From: Candidatus Fermentibacterota bacterium
GTDB taxonomy: Bacteria > Fermentibacterota > Fermentibacteria > Fermentibacterales > Fermentibacteraceae
DNA: 64,000 nt
Reading direction: 5' to 3'
Assembly (NCBI GenBank): GCA_002748705.1
Contig: PDSZ01000001.1
Span: 80,734-144,733 of the forward strand
Positions 26,585 to 36,921 of this stretch are shown one piece after another. The notes under the pieces were generated by a model. It had not been told where the DNA came from. It saw only the letters and a program-made list of their open reading frames with translations, and did not search any database. Made by a program: the position numbers and the translations under genes. How positions within the stretch are numbered: the stretch's first letter is position 1; every line of letters starts with the position of its first letter.

Positions 26585-27901
26585 CTATTCTGCGTGGGTA
26601 CTTATCAGGTACTCTGCAACAGCCTGATAGGCAGGCAGCGAGGTCGGGTCAATCACTGAGTTAAAAGCATTGGGGAAAGACGCCAACCGCACAATAACCA
26701 TCTCAGCAGCAGGGTCTACATAGATAGTCTGTCCGTGAACACCCCTTGCTGCAAAAGCACCGTGCTCGTTGTGGAATACCCACCACATACTGCGGTAACT
26801 GCCTCCTTCCAGCGTACTGTAACCTGCCCTGGCAAATACTTCCCTGTCGCCGCCGGCACGGATGTTCTCAACAACCTCTTCAGGGAAAAGCCGTTCTCCA
26901 TTGATTGTACCGCCGTTGAGCATCAGAAGACCGAGCCGTCCCATGTCACGCATACCGGCATTTATTCCGCCGCCTGCAAAAGGAGTTCCCTTTGCATCCA
27001 CTGTCATATAGGCATCCTGCTCAGCGCCCATTCTGCTCCAGATGCGCTCAGAGAGAAGATGTGCAATGTCCTGACCTGTGACCCTTGATACAATCCAGCC
27101 CAGCGCATCGGAATTTATTGTTCTGTAGCCGAAAGACTCACCGTGAACACCGTTCTGATTCACTGTCTGCAAATACTCAAAATAGCCGTTGGGACCGTCA
27201 TAGCCCTCCGGTTTAGGCAACGGGCTTGCTGCAGTTGAATAAATCCAGATATCCGCATCGGGCTCAGAGTAGTCCTCGCTGTACTCCAGGGCTGTGGTCA
27301 TATCCATAACCTGGCGAACGGTGGCACTGCCGAATCCGCTGTTCTCAAGCTCAGGTATTATTGAGGATATAAGTGCGTTCTCATCAAGCTGCCCTTCAAC
27401 TATCAGAATCTCAGCAAGAAGACCTGTAACAGATTTTGTCATGGACATTGCAGCGTGCTTGCCAAATTCGTCAAGGCTGCCGAAGTATTTCTCGTAAACG
27501 ATTCGGCCTCTGTGAAGAATAAGAACACCATCGGTGTAATTAGCCTGAAGAGACTGCTCCCATGTCATAAGTTCCTGGCCGTTTATAGGCATGAAGGTTA
27601 CCGAGTCTATACCTTCGTCTAACATGTATTCAAATGGAACAGGTGCTCCTATACTTCTACTGACCTGCATGGTAGGCATCAGTTCCCGAATGTGACACAC
27701 AGTCCAGCGCAGCTTGGGAAAACTGAAAAAATCAGATTCAGGCTGCATTATCAGCCTGTCAGGGGGCGGAGGAAAGCCGGTCATCCACCCAAGTTTAACA
27801 GGATCTGATTCTTCTGCGCTTAAATCTGATCCTTCAGAGGCATAAGCTGAAATGGAAGCCAGGCAAACACCTGTAAGACAAATAAGAAGTGACAGTTTCA
27901 T
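26585..27901 (-). CDS. Exported serine hydrolase, class C beta-lactamase fold (NylB-like)
   Basis: A 438-residue protein with a signal peptide (MKLSLLICLTGVCLASISAYA) and strong AAGGAGG before the ATG. The nucleophile motif SxxK is present as SMTKS. GYRTINSDALGW supplies the Tyr-containing second motif, and HGQTIYVDPAAEMVIVRLAS replaces the KTG motif, as in 6-aminohexanoate-dimer hydrolase-like proteins. It is probably a periplasmic esterase, amidase or peptidase. Beta-lactam resistance is not implied. The length is typical of the family. It is a single gene with a 1.3-kb gap upstream. Confidence 0.87.
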   Translation of the reverse strand: MKLSLLICLTGVCLASISAYASEGSDLSAEESDPVKLGWMTGFPPPPDRLIMQPESDFFSFPKLRWTVCHIRELMPTMQVSRSIGAPVPFEYMLDEGIDSVTFMPINGQELMTWEQSLQANYTDGVLILHRGRIVYEKYFGSLDEFGKHAAMSMTKSVTGLLAEILIVEGQLDENALISSIIPELENSGFGSATVRQVMDMTTALEYSEDYSEPDADIWIYSTAASPLPKPEGYDGPNGYFEYLQTVNQNGVHGESFGYRTINSDALGWIVSRVTGQDIAHLLSERIWSRMGAEQDAYMTVDAKGTPFAGGGINAGMRDMGRLGLLMLNGGTINGERLFPEEVVENIRAGGDREVFARAGYSTLEGGSYRSMWWVFHNEHGAFAARGVHGQTIYVDPAAEMVIVRLASFPNAFNSVIDPTSLPAYQAVAEYLISTHAE

Positions 27902-29213
27902 TATGTTACCTCCTTGGCAGGTAAGTGATTATAAGTTATCGATTTTTATTCCGTTCAATAGCGTATGAATCTCTCTCTTTGACCGGTTATTAACACTTCA
28001 GTTGCTGAAACTGCATACAGAGCTTCTGCGCATTCAGGGGCTGTTCGGATTTCCACTGCCATTTATTGTGCAATGTTTAAACCTGGGAATATCTGCACAG
28101 GCTTATTCGGTGGTAAGCAGATATGCTTCTGTTCTTTCAGCCATTCATATTTCAAAATATGCTCCTCATGGGTTACACACATAATAACAAGCAAGCAAAC
28201 ACGGCACAACATGCAGCTCAGGCAGTTTGCGCATTTCACCGTTGAGCGCTGAAATCATAACTCCGGCGAACGCGGAATCTTAACTCCTGCGCGGGCACCC
28301 TCACCTTTCCTGTCCATTCAGATCCTTCGAAGCAGTCTGTAAACTCAAACTGAAAACACTGTAAAACAGATTCACCGGAAACCGGCATGGAAACCAATGC
28401 GCACAGCATTCCGTACGAACGGATGGAACGCGGCAGGCATTTCAGCAGCTGAAGCCGGAAAAAACTGTATACTCTCCTGAATGAAGCTGCTCTCTCCCAG
28501 ATGCCTGTTCAGATATCCTGCAAGATAAATTCTGCAGTTGTTGTATTCCAGGGTGACTGCGGAGCGGTAAATAAGACTCTTCCTAAAATATCTGGAATGA
28601 GTGAATCAATCAGAGAAGGCAGCAAATTCCAGTTGAGGAGTGCGAAGGGGAACTGGTAATGTCTGGTTTATGCCGGACAGGCTGAAAAAGATGCCTGAAA
28701 ACTTTTCGGCACTGTCTGAAGGCTGAAGCGCAAAATCCGCTGAAGATTGTTTCCATGGGTACTTATGGGAATTCAGCTGCCTTTTGAAAACCGGTCTTAT
28801 TCGTCGCAATTTCTCGAAGAATCAGTGTACGCTACAGAATTGCCTGCCTACTAATTGAACATACCATCAAGCTTCTTCGAATATGTATCCGCTGCGAATA
28901 ATCCCATGCGGACATTTACCGTCTTCTGCTCTGACGGAGAATTCAGAGATACTCGTTCCATTTTGAGCTGTAATCAACCGGTATGCCGTAATCTGCATCT
29001 TTTACTCAGGGAATTACACCTGCTTTTCCAGAAGGGCTTACTGATTCATCAGAGCTGTTTCAATAACATATTTTATCTGTTCAGAATTGACCGCAGCCTG
29101 AGAACAGACTCTCAGCAGCCTTCCTTTTCTCTGCCGTATAACTGCAGACAAGGAAGCATCGCTTTGGTTATTCAGTGTTAACTTCACCGCTGACTGCTGA
29201 TGTTTCAAAGGTA
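27902..29213. other. 1.3-kb gap without an intact gene
   Basis: No frame looks like a real protein. AATCATAACTCCGG near 28254 also occurs in the gap at 50400-50413, where it forms an inverted repeat. The gap is probably the residue of decayed mobile DNA. Promoter elements of the serine hydrolase must be at its left end. Confidence 0.4.
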
Positions 29214-29372
29214 TCAGCTTGCTTTTACGGCAAGGTTGTATCCGACAAATGCAAGGAGTAACCCTATTGTGGCTGTTTTGCCGATCTCAGGAAATACGAA
29301 GAAGTATATTCCTGCGGCAAAAACGACTCCTCCGATAATTCGGAGCAAAACAGCTTTCCCATTACTCTTCAT
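29214..29372 (-). CDS. Small two-helix membrane protein (52 aa)
   Basis: A short gene. From ATG 29372 it reads MKSNGKAVLLRIIGGVV..., with two hydrophobic stretches (about residues 8-26 and 35-48) separated by FPEIGKTA, and ends NLAVKAS. GGAGGTG lies about 7 nt before the ATG, which is strong support in an otherwise gene-free stretch. It is probably an inner-membrane hairpin of unknown function. No family was recognised. Confidence 0.65.
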   Translation of the reverse strand: MKSNGKAVLLRIIGGVVFAAGIYFFVFPEIGKTATIGLLLAFVGYNLAVKAS

Positions 29373-29509
29373 ACAGATTCACCTCCATTGCCAGTAATGC
29401 TGCTGCCGTACTGATTCCATCCCCTTAAGTATCTTTTTAAACCCCAGCATACTACTTATCCCAGCATCAGGTCAAGGATACTTAGCCAATCGCCCATCCT
29501 GGGAGTCAA

Positions 29510-30940
29510 TTACTCCAGACACCCATTGGGAAGCTCACGGCAGAGAGGAACCTCAGGTCCGGACTCCCGCTTTTCAACCTGTGAAGCAAGTTTTCTGAGG
29601 GCGCCTCGTACTCCCTCTTCAATCACCGGATGATAGAAGGGAAGTTCAAGCATCTCAAAGACAGTCAGACCTCTCTGTATAGCCCATGAAAGCATGTGGG
29701 CAATGTGCTCACCGGAAGGAATAATCATCTCTGCGCCAAGAAGTTTTCCTGTAACCCCCGATGCATACATCTTCAGAAGGCCCTGGTTGCGGGCAGCTGT
29801 TTTAGCCCTGGCCTGTTTTGTAAAGTCTTCTTCTGCTGTCAGAGCATCATCCATGTGAAGGTCTCTGAATCTGCTTCCTGCAAACGCAATATTGGGATGG
29901 GTGAAAACTATACCAATAGGAGTTCTGCGGCAGAAGCAGTGTTTTTTATCAGAGTCAAGCATGGCATTGAAACCGGCTATGTGACCGTCGTCTGCAGCTT
30001 CATGGAGAATAGGCGCTCTGCCGTTCACATCCCCCGGCATGAAAACAGGAAGGTCACCTATCTGAAGGGTGTGCTGGTTCACAGGAGGAAGACCTCTTTT
30101 ATCAAGCTCCACTCCAAGGTTTTCAAGGCCGAGCCCATCTATGTTGGGTCTTCTGCCAACGGCTGCAAGCACCTTGTTAACTGTTATGCTGTTGCCCTCC
30201 CATGAAACCTTAACCTTATTGTTAAGCGTCTTCTTAAGTTTGACTGAAGCTCCAAGGTGAACAGGGAACTCCCTGCCGATTATCTCTGCTGCTGCCTTAC
30301 CGACTTCCGGATCAGTCAAGCCGCCTACTGTGTGAAGAGCATCAAATCCTGTGACCCTTACGCCAAGCCTTGCAAAAGACTGGGCAAGCTCCAGACCAAT
30401 TGCTCCCAGCCCTGCAACTGCAAGACTCTCAGGCAGGTCTTCCATTTCGAAAATACTGTCGCTGGTAAGAAGCAAATCTCCAAGCTCCTTCCAGGGCCCT
30501 GGAACAACAGTCCTGGAACCGGTGGCGATTATCAGTTTTTTCGTTTTGAAGAGCTGTCCGTTTACTTCAACGAGATTCGGGCTCTTTATCGTTGCCCTGC
30601 CTGGAATGTTATGATTTTCGTCCAGGTTGTCAGTTGACCGCTTCACTCCCTTTACAAAATTGTCCCTGAGCCTTCTTACCCTTTTCAGCACAGCTTTGCC
30701 GTCAACAGCAACCGATCCGTTAAGATAAAAGCCCATCTCTTCATAGAGGGTTCTGCCATGATAAAGTTCTGCAGCTTCAATAAGGGCTTTTGAAGGCATG
30801 CAGCCCACTCTGGCGCAGGTGGTTCCGTAAGGGCCGTCGTTTATCAGCAGGAAGTTGTCTGTTCGTTTTCTGACCTGTCCAAGAGCTGACAGGCCTGCTG
30901 TTCCAGAACCTATTATTACAACATCCAGCTGCTTTTCCAT
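29510..30940 (-). CDS. Dihydrolipoyl dehydrogenase-like flavoprotein disulfide reductase
   Basis: A 476-residue class I pyridine nucleotide-disulfide oxidoreductase. It has the N-terminal FAD motif IGSGTAGLSALGQV, the redox-active CARVGC, NAD motif VAGLGAIGLELAQ, FAD motif FMPGDVNGRAPILHEAADDG, and C-terminal FYHPVIEE with the catalytic His-Glu. ATG 30940 is preferred, with AAAGGAAG upstream; a GTG nine bases further up lies inside that site. It may be the E3 component of a 2-oxoacid dehydrogenase or an independent reductase. No E1/E2 genes are near, so the partner is unknown. Confidence 0.9.
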   Translation of the reverse strand: MEKQLDVVIIGSGTAGLSALGQVRKRTDNFLLINDGPYGTTCARVGCMPSKALIEAAELYHGRTLYEEMGFYLNGSVAVDGKAVLKRVRRLRDNFVKGVKRSTDNLDENHNIPGRATIKSPNLVEVNGQLFKTKKLIIATGSRTVVPGPWKELGDLLLTSDSIFEMEDLPESLAVAGLGAIGLELAQSFARLGVRVTGFDALHTVGGLTDPEVGKAAAEIIGREFPVHLGASVKLKKTLNNKVKVSWEGNSITVNKVLAAVGRRPNIDGLGLENLGVELDKRGLPPVNQHTLQIGDLPVFMPGDVNGRAPILHEAADDGHIAGFNAMLDSDKKHCFCRRTPIGIVFTHPNIAFAGSRFRDLHMDDALTAEEDFTKQARAKTAARNQGLLKMYASGVTGKLLGAEMIIPSGEHIAHMLSWAIQRGLTVFEMLELPFYHPVIEEGVRGALRKLASQVEKRESGPEVPLCRELPNGCLE

Positions 30941-31266
30941 AAGAATCACTTCCTTTGCAGAGTTATGCGCTTTTTTATCTTAACAATTATAAAAAGCCTT
31001 TGTATATGGAAACAGGGGAACTGTGGCTAACTTAAGGCAATTTCTCTGAACCTGCAGAAGAAGTTCACTGAGTGAATAGAATGCCTTTTCCCTGCTCAGC
31101 AGAATAATGCATCATTCACTTACAGTTCCATTCCGGAACCATCGTTCAGTTCAGTCTGATCAAAAACCGATTCTGCCAGTCATACTGCGAAACTGTTTCC
31201 CCACTTGCTGATTTCAGTTTGCACAAGGGCCGCCTTATGCTTTTGCAGGTACAACTGTGCTGCAAA
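30941..31266. other. Intergenic gap
   Basis: Separates the M18 gene end from the flavoprotein start. No gene, repeat or terminator was recognised beyond the ribosome site at its left end. Confidence 0.4.
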
Positions 31267-32553
31267 TCAGGCCAGCTGCACAAGACCTTCGAAGTGCACC
31301 CTCATGCAGTTAATCATGTTGATATGGTCGGCAGTTCCTGCCATCTCCCTTGCAGAATGCATCGAGAGCATAGGGTTGCCTACATCCACTGTGGGAATAC
31401 CTGTTCCTGTGGCTGCTATAGGGCCCAGTGTGCTGCCGCTGCGGCTGTCAGCCCTGGCTACAAACTTCTGAACCGGACTGTCTGCAAGCCTGGCACACTG
31501 AATGAAATAGGCAGAAGTTCTGGCGCTGGAAGCGTAGCTGCCTCCTGCAGACATCTTGATTGCAGGGCCTTTGTTGAGCCCCGGCTTTGAAAGCTTGCTG
31601 TGCTTACTGCTCCAGCCGGGGTGTACAGCATGGACGCAGTCTGCACTGACATTCATGGATACGCTGCAGGCACGGAAGTACTCTTCCCTGCCCCCTGAAA
31701 GCCGCTCCAGAATTCTTTCCATGAACGGAGAGGCTGCGCCGTTCACTGTTCGGCTGCCTATTTCCTCGTTGTCAAAGAGAATTGCAACTGCAGTGCTGTC
31801 AGCAGTCTCAGCTCGGATTATTGCTTCAGTTGCGCAGTGGGTGCTTGCCTGATTATCCAGTCTGGCGCTGTTCAGGTAGTTGTCATTAATACCGGAAAGG
31901 GCTGGTTTCTGAACAGGAAATACCTCCCCTGAGAAATCAATAAGTTCCTCTGCCTCTACACCTGCCGCCTTCGCCACCATTTCTTTGAGGTCATTCCAGC
32001 TGTTCTCTTCATCACCAAAAACCAGCAGAAGCTGTTCTTCAGCATTTACCTTGAAACCTTCCTTGTTGGCTGTTCTGTTAAGGTGAATGGCAGGAGAAGG
32101 AAATCTGAGTACAGGTTTGTCTATTCGGTAAAGCCTTGTTTCGAGACCGTTCTCCCCCATGAATGTCACCCTGCCTGCAAGGCCCAGATCACGGTCTATC
32201 CAGGTGGCAACAGTGGGCCCCCCATAAATCTCGACACCAAGTGTGGCAAGCCCCTCGGTGTATGCAAACGGTTCAGGCTTGAGTCTGAAACACGGGGCAT
32301 CGGTATGGGTGCCCACAGTTCTGAATCCTGCTTCAGCTGCCGGGCGATTCCCTGCAACAAATGCAGCAAGGGTTGATTCTGAGTCTATGACGAACCGTCG
32401 GTCTCCTGGCTTAAGGGTCCATTTATCACCCATTGAAAGCTCACTGAAACCTGCTTTGCTCAGCATGGCTGCAGCTGCCTGAATACAGTGGGCAGCTGTA
32501 GGACTCTGCTCAAGGAAGGAAATCAGATCGTTTATCTCTTTCTTAACTGTCAT
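31267..32553 (-). CDS. apeB: M18 family aminopeptidase
   Basis: A 428-residue cytoplasmic metallo-aminopeptidase of the aspartyl aminopeptidase/ApeB group, acting on acidic or neutral N-termini of peptides. Metal-binding blocks are visible: GTHTDAPCFRLKP, FDNEEIGSRT, and the late GTGIPTVDVGNPMLSMHSARE. The length is normal. Its ATG overlaps the stop of the upstream activase gene by 4 nt, so the two are translated as a unit. Confidence 0.93.
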   Translation of the reverse strand: MTVKKEINDLISFLEQSPTAAHCIQAAAAMLSKAGFSELSMGDKWTLKPGDRRFVIDSESTLAAFVAGNRPAAEAGFRTVGTHTDAPCFRLKPEPFAYTEGLATLGVEIYGGPTVATWIDRDLGLAGRVTFMGENGLETRLYRIDKPVLRFPSPAIHLNRTANKEGFKVNAEEQLLLVFGDEENSWNDLKEMVAKAAGVEAEELIDFSGEVFPVQKPALSGINDNYLNSARLDNQASTHCATEAIIRAETADSTAVAILFDNEEIGSRTVNGAASPFMERILERLSGGREEYFRACSVSMNVSADCVHAVHPGWSSKHSKLSKPGLNKGPAIKMSAGGSYASSARTSAYFIQCARLADSPVQKFVARADSRSGSTLGPIAATGTGIPTVDVGNPMLSMHSAREMAGTADHINMINCMRVHFEGLVQLA

Positions 32554-35500
32554 GCAGAATCACCTGTCTTTCCTTTGTGAAGCCTGCGCACCTGGTGCAT
32601 GAAGGCTTCATATCTTGAGGTGTTGTCGGTATCCTCCTGGCCGTCAAAAGCAAGATTAAGCCATGGAAGCCCTGGTTTCTCCCTCTTTATTCTCCTTGAT
32701 ACAGCTGAGACCACCGTTCCAGGAAGGCAGCTGAACGGATAAACATTAACAGCTCCGTCAATGCCTCCCTTTTCAAGAAGAGCCAGAGGTGTTCCTATAC
32801 AGAGAACAGCCTCTCCTCCAATGTTTTCAGCCATGTATGGAGCGGAAGCATCCATTATCTGTCTGGCTGAGGCATGTGGAGTGTCTTTAAGCAGGTTGTC
32901 GAATGGCTTCTCAACAGCCCTCTTGACACGGGAGATAAAAATCTCCCTGGCCTTGCCCTTCATTACGGAAGCTGTTTTCTTTTTGGCTTTGGACTTCTGA
33001 ATGTAGCTGTAGTTCACATAGTCGAACCACTCGGTGAGAGGGGTGTATATTACCTCAGCTCCAAGTTCTTCCAGTTTTCTTATGGTGTTGTCGTTGGCGT
33101 AGTCATCGTTCCTTACATAAATCTCGCCGAACACAGCAACAAGAGGTTTACGGGGTTCATTTCTCAGTGGAAGACTCTCAAAGTCACCGGCTGCCAACCC
33201 TGCTGCTTCAGGAAGAGATTCGCCCTTTTCGATTGTGTCCTCAAACTTTTGAAGCCACTTTTCAAAAAGCCTGTCGGCGCTTCCCTTTTCCGACTCATAC
33301 GGGCGGGTACGCAGAAGGGCCATTTTCAGTATGTCTGCTGCTGCCAGCCCCTGAAGAAGATCCTTCTGGAAGTTCCTTGAGTTAAGGCCCGGCACCTGGG
33401 AATAGGAGTCACTTGAGCTTGCTGTGAGAACCGGCACATTGTCGTAACCCCGCTTCTCCAGCACCTGCCTGTGAAAGCTGCAGTAACTGCCGAATCGGCA
33501 GGGTCCGGATGCTGTTGCCATGAAGAACGCCGTCTTTTCCGGGTCATTATTCTCAAGAATACCCAGCATGTTTCCTGCGGTGATAATTGCAGGATAACAC
33601 TCTCTGCCTGTTGTTACAGTTCTGCCCATTGCAACTGTTTCAGCAGTTGTAGGCGGTATGGCCCTGGCATCCAGCCCCCGGTTCCGCACAGCAGCGGCAG
33701 CCAGGTATGTTGCCTCACTCATAAGAGGTATCCAGAGAGTTCTGTTTTTCAGGTCTATAACATCCTGCTCTGCCGGAATATGCTCTTCTGTACCAGTTTC
33801 ACCTGCTCCTTCAAGCGCATCAAGAAATGCCTCGCACCTTGTTATCACACCTGCGTCTGCAGCATGCTCGTCTATCTCTATGGAAAGATATGGTTTTTCT
33901 CCCATTATCTCACTGAAGGTGTGTTCAATAAAGGAGTCAGGGCCGCACCCGAAGTTGCTTATGTAAACACCGTGAAGCTCAGGATTCTCCTTTATGGCAA
34001 TACCGGCAGCCACTATTCGCTGACCGTAGTGCCAATACATGTTACTAAACTCTTCTGAAGCCCTTTCCATGGGAAGGGGCAGCATGTCAAGCGGTATAAC
34101 CACACCGCCAAGCCTGGCCAGTTTTCCCGGCAGATCAGTGTTTACAACAGGGTCTGAGCCGTTGTAAGGTCTGCTTACCAGAACAAACCCCCGTCTGCCG
34201 TTAAGATTTTCAAGTGCCACCGCCCCTGCTTCTCTGTTCAACTCTGTGAACCTTATCTGGGCCAGTTCTGCGGCCTTAAGAGCTTTTTTTGCCTCTGTCC
34301 TGCTGAATCCCAGATTCTCCGCAGTCTTCACAAGTGAATCCATCCACTCTTTGCCGGGCAGGGAGAAGTCAAGCACAGGTTTCAGGATTTTAAGGTTTTC
34401 TTTTCCACTGAGATCCAGGCCTGCATCAAGAATGTAAGGCGAACCCTGCACATAGGGGCAGTTGTAGGATTCAGTGAAGTCTCCCTGGGGTTTGTTCCTC
34501 AGAATAGAGGGAAGAAAGATGGTGTTCACCCCTGATTTCATCAGTTTGATAACATGACCGTGGGTTATCTTCACAGGAAAGCAGGTTTCAGCTGCCACGC
34601 TCTCCACTCCGGAGTGTACAGTCTCTGAGGTTGATTCGCCGCTTATCTTAACCTGACACCCCAGCGTGCGGAAAAATGTTCCGAAGAATGGATACATTTC
34701 CCAGAACCAGAGAGCCTGCGGAATACCTACCACAGGTCCGTTACCCTTGTTTTCACCGGCGGTGGCAAAGAGGTTCGCCACTCTCTTTTCAAAGAGGTTC
34801 TCTCCTCCTTCAACTATCTGCATTGAACCGGTTTCGTACTTCTCGCACCTTCCGCCGTATACAAGTTTTGTTCCATCGGAGAGGGTTACCCTGTGTATCT
34901 CGCAGTGGTTGGAACAGGCGCGGCAGATGAATGAATCCTGGCTGTAGTTATTCTCAGAGAGGCTGAAGCCTCTGAAAGCCGATGTCTGTCCTTCAGCCAT
35001 TGAGTCTCTTGCCATGAGAGCTGCGCCGATAGCGCCTGTTACATCATGGTGCGGCGGAAGTATAACCTTCCTGCCATCTCCCAGAACTGAGTTGAATGCG
35101 GCTACCACACCCTGGTTGTGAGCGGTTCCACCCTGAAAGAATATCTTCTTTCCTATCTTTCTCTCGCCAACCACTCTGTGCAGGTAGTTTCGAACTATGG
35201 AATAGCAGAGCCCAGATGTGATCCGTTCAAGAGAAGTGTTAACAGACTGCTGGGATACAACATCACTCTCCATAAAAACGGTGCACCGTTCTCCCAGACG
35301 GCATGGACTCTCTGCCCCAAGAGAGACAGGGCCGAATTCCCTGATGTCCACGCCGAGTTTTTCCGCCTGCTCCTCCAGAAATGAGCCGGTTCCAGCGGCG
35401 CAGACCTTGTTCATCTCAAAATCCACCACACGACCGTCTTTTATTGATATGTACTTAGAGTCCTGCCCGCCTATCTCAAAGATTGTGTCAACCTCAGGAT

Positions 35501-36680
35501 CAATGTCCACAGCAGCACGGGCCTGGGCTGAAATCTCGTTTCGAACCACATCAGCCCCTACGAAATCCCCTGTCATGTACCTGCCGCTTCCTGTAACGCC
35601 CACACCAAGCACTACTGCATCAGAGAGGTCTTTTCCCAGCTCTCTCAGGCCGTTTCTTACCGCTTCCAGAGGCCTTCCGGCAGTTCTCAGATATAGCCTT
35701 GAGATAACTGTGCCGTCAGGGGATAACGCTGCCAGATTGGTGCTTATGGAACCTACATCGATTCCAAGGTAAATACCGTCATTTTTCTTTTCAGGATGTA
35801 CGGTGAAATCAGCGGTATCCAATGCGAATGGCCCCAGAGGAGGCATTGTTTTCTCATCTCCTGCAAGGTTTCGCAGCGCCTTCTCAACATCTGCTTTTCT
35901 CAGTATTCCAGGTTTGCCGCAGAGAGCAGCGCCTGCAGCGGTAAGGACATTGAAGTTTTCAGGAACAGTTATACTGCCTTCAAGAACTGTCTCAAAAGCT
36001 TTTACCATGCCTCTGTTTGCAGCCACGCCTCCTGTAAATGCCACAGGAAAACGAAACTTTCTGCCTGCTGCGATAACTGACCTGAAGTTTCTGGCAACTG
36101 CATGACAGAGACCGCTTACTATTTCTGAAACCGTCGCCCCCACCTGCTGCAGGTGAATCATGTCGCTCTTTGCAAATACACTGCAGCGGCCTGCTATTCT
36201 CGGAGGCGCATCACATTCAGCGGCGAGATCTCCCATTTCCTCAGGCGTAAGCCCCATACGGGTAGCCTGCTGATCCAGAAAAGAACCGGTTCCAGCTGCA
36301 CAGACTGAGTTCATTGAGAACTCGTCCATCACCGTCTCCCCTGAAGCGTCTTTACGGAGAAGCAGCAGCTTGGAATCCTGGCCGCCCATCTCAATAACCG
36401 ATCCTGCGTCAGGTATGTATTTTGCCACTGCCGAGGCAAGCGCAACCACTTCGTTGACATGTTCAGCAGAGGTGACCGGAGTGTATACTGTAGAGCCTTT
36501 TCCGGTAAGCACCACTGGAACCGTATCAAGTTCAGGGTATTCAGAGTACAAAGAAAGAAGGGTTTCCACCGGTTTCCCGTGGTGTCTTCTGTATACGGAC
36601 TTGCTTATTTTTCCATCTTTAACGAAGGCGACTTTCACTGCCACCGAACCTGTATCTATTCCGGCAATTCCAGATTTCAT
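32550..36680 (-). CDS. Giant 2-hydroxyacyl-CoA dehydratase activase with two ATPase domains and HgdB-like region
   Basis: A 1376-residue protein. Two BadF/BcrA-type ASKHA ATPase domains are in tandem: GIDTGSVAVKVAFV with CAAGTGSFLDQQ (about 1-265), and GIDVGSISTNLAAL with CAAGTGSFLEEQ (about 305-560). The Cys of each motif can bridge a [4Fe-4S] cluster, as in HgdC. A DUF2229-type Cys-rich segment (CRACSNHCEIH) follows near 600, then a dehydratase-subunit-like region to the end. The family couples ATP hydrolysis to low-potential electron transfer. The substrate of this all-in-one form is not known. GGGAG precedes the ATG. It is translationally coupled to the M18 gene. Confidence 0.88.
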   Translation of the reverse strand: MKSGIAGIDTGSVAVKVAFVKDGKISKSVYRRHHGKPVETLLSLYSEYPELDTVPVVLTGKGSTVYTPVTSAEHVNEVVALASAVAKYIPDAGSVIEMGGQDSKLLLLRKDASGETVMDEFSMNSVCAAGTGSFLDQQATRMGLTPEEMGDLAAECDAPPRIAGRCSVFAKSDMIHLQQVGATVSEIVSGLCHAVARNFRSVIAAGRKFRFPVAFTGGVAANRGMVKAFETVLEGSITVPENFNVLTAAGAALCGKPGILRKADVEKALRNLAGDEKTMPPLGPFALDTADFTVHPEKKNDGIYLGIDVGSISTNLAALSPDGTVISRLYLRTAGRPLEAVRNGLRELGKDLSDAVVLGVGVTGSGRYMTGDFVGADVVRNEISAQARAAVDIDPEVDTIFEIGGQDSKYISIKDGRVVDFEMNKVCAAGTGSFLEEQAEKLGVDIREFGPVSLGAESPCRLGERCTVFMESDVVSQQSVNTSLERITSGLCYSIVRNYLHRVVGERKIGKKIFFQGGTAHNQGVVAAFNSVLGDGRKVILPPHHDVTGAIGAALMARDSMAEGQTSAFRGFSLSENNYSQDSFICRACSNHCEIHRVTLSDGTKLVYGGRCEKYETGSMQIVEGGENLFEKRVANLFATAGENKGNGPVVGIPQALWFWEMYPFFGTFFRTLGCQVKISGESTSETVHSGVESVAAETCFPVKITHGHVIKLMKSGVNTIFLPSILRNKPQGDFTESYNCPYVQGSPYILDAGLDLSGKENLKILKPVLDFSLPGKEWMDSLVKTAENLGFSRTEAKKALKAAELAQIRFTELNREAGAVALENLNGRRGFVLVSRPYNGSDPVVNTDLPGKLARLGGVVIPLDMLPLPMERASEEFSNMYWHYGQRIVAAGIAIKENPELHGVYISNFGCGPDSFIEHTFSEIMGEKPYLSIEIDEHAADAGVITRCEAFLDALEGAGETGTEEHIPAEQDVIDLKNRTLWIPLMSEATYLAAAAVRNRGLDARAIPPTTAETVAMGRTVTTGRECYPAIITAGNMLGILENNDPEKTAFFMATASGPCRFGSYCSFHRQVLEKRGYDNVPVLTASSSDSYSQVPGLNSRNFQKDLLQGLAAADILKMALLRTRPYESEKGSADRLFEKWLQKFEDTIEKGESLPEAAGLAAGDFESLPLRNEPRKPLVAVFGEIYVRNDDYANDNTIRKLEELGAEVIYTPLTEWFDYVNYSYIQKSKAKKKTASVMKGKAREIFISRVKRAVEKPFDNLLKDTPHASARQIMDASAPYMAENIGGEAVLCIGTPLALLEKGGIDGAVNVYPFSCLPGTVVSAVSRRIKREKPGLPWLNLAFDGQEDTDNTSRYEAFMHQVRRLHKGKTGDSA

Positions 36681-36921
36681 GATTCTCCCGATTGAAGGTT
36701 GAGGAAGGAATATGCCAAATTAGTCGGATTTACGCACGAAAAACCTTCGGATAGCCTGCAGCTTTACGAAAAACATAGCAATCAGGACCAGCAGGCAATT
36801 CACAGCAGCCACTTACGAAGAATAGTAATAGACAAATACCGTCGATGAAAATCCTTCAAAACCGATAAAGGTTTCAATTAACAAAAAAAACAGCCTGGAA
36901 GTGCGTAAATATCCGATTAAA

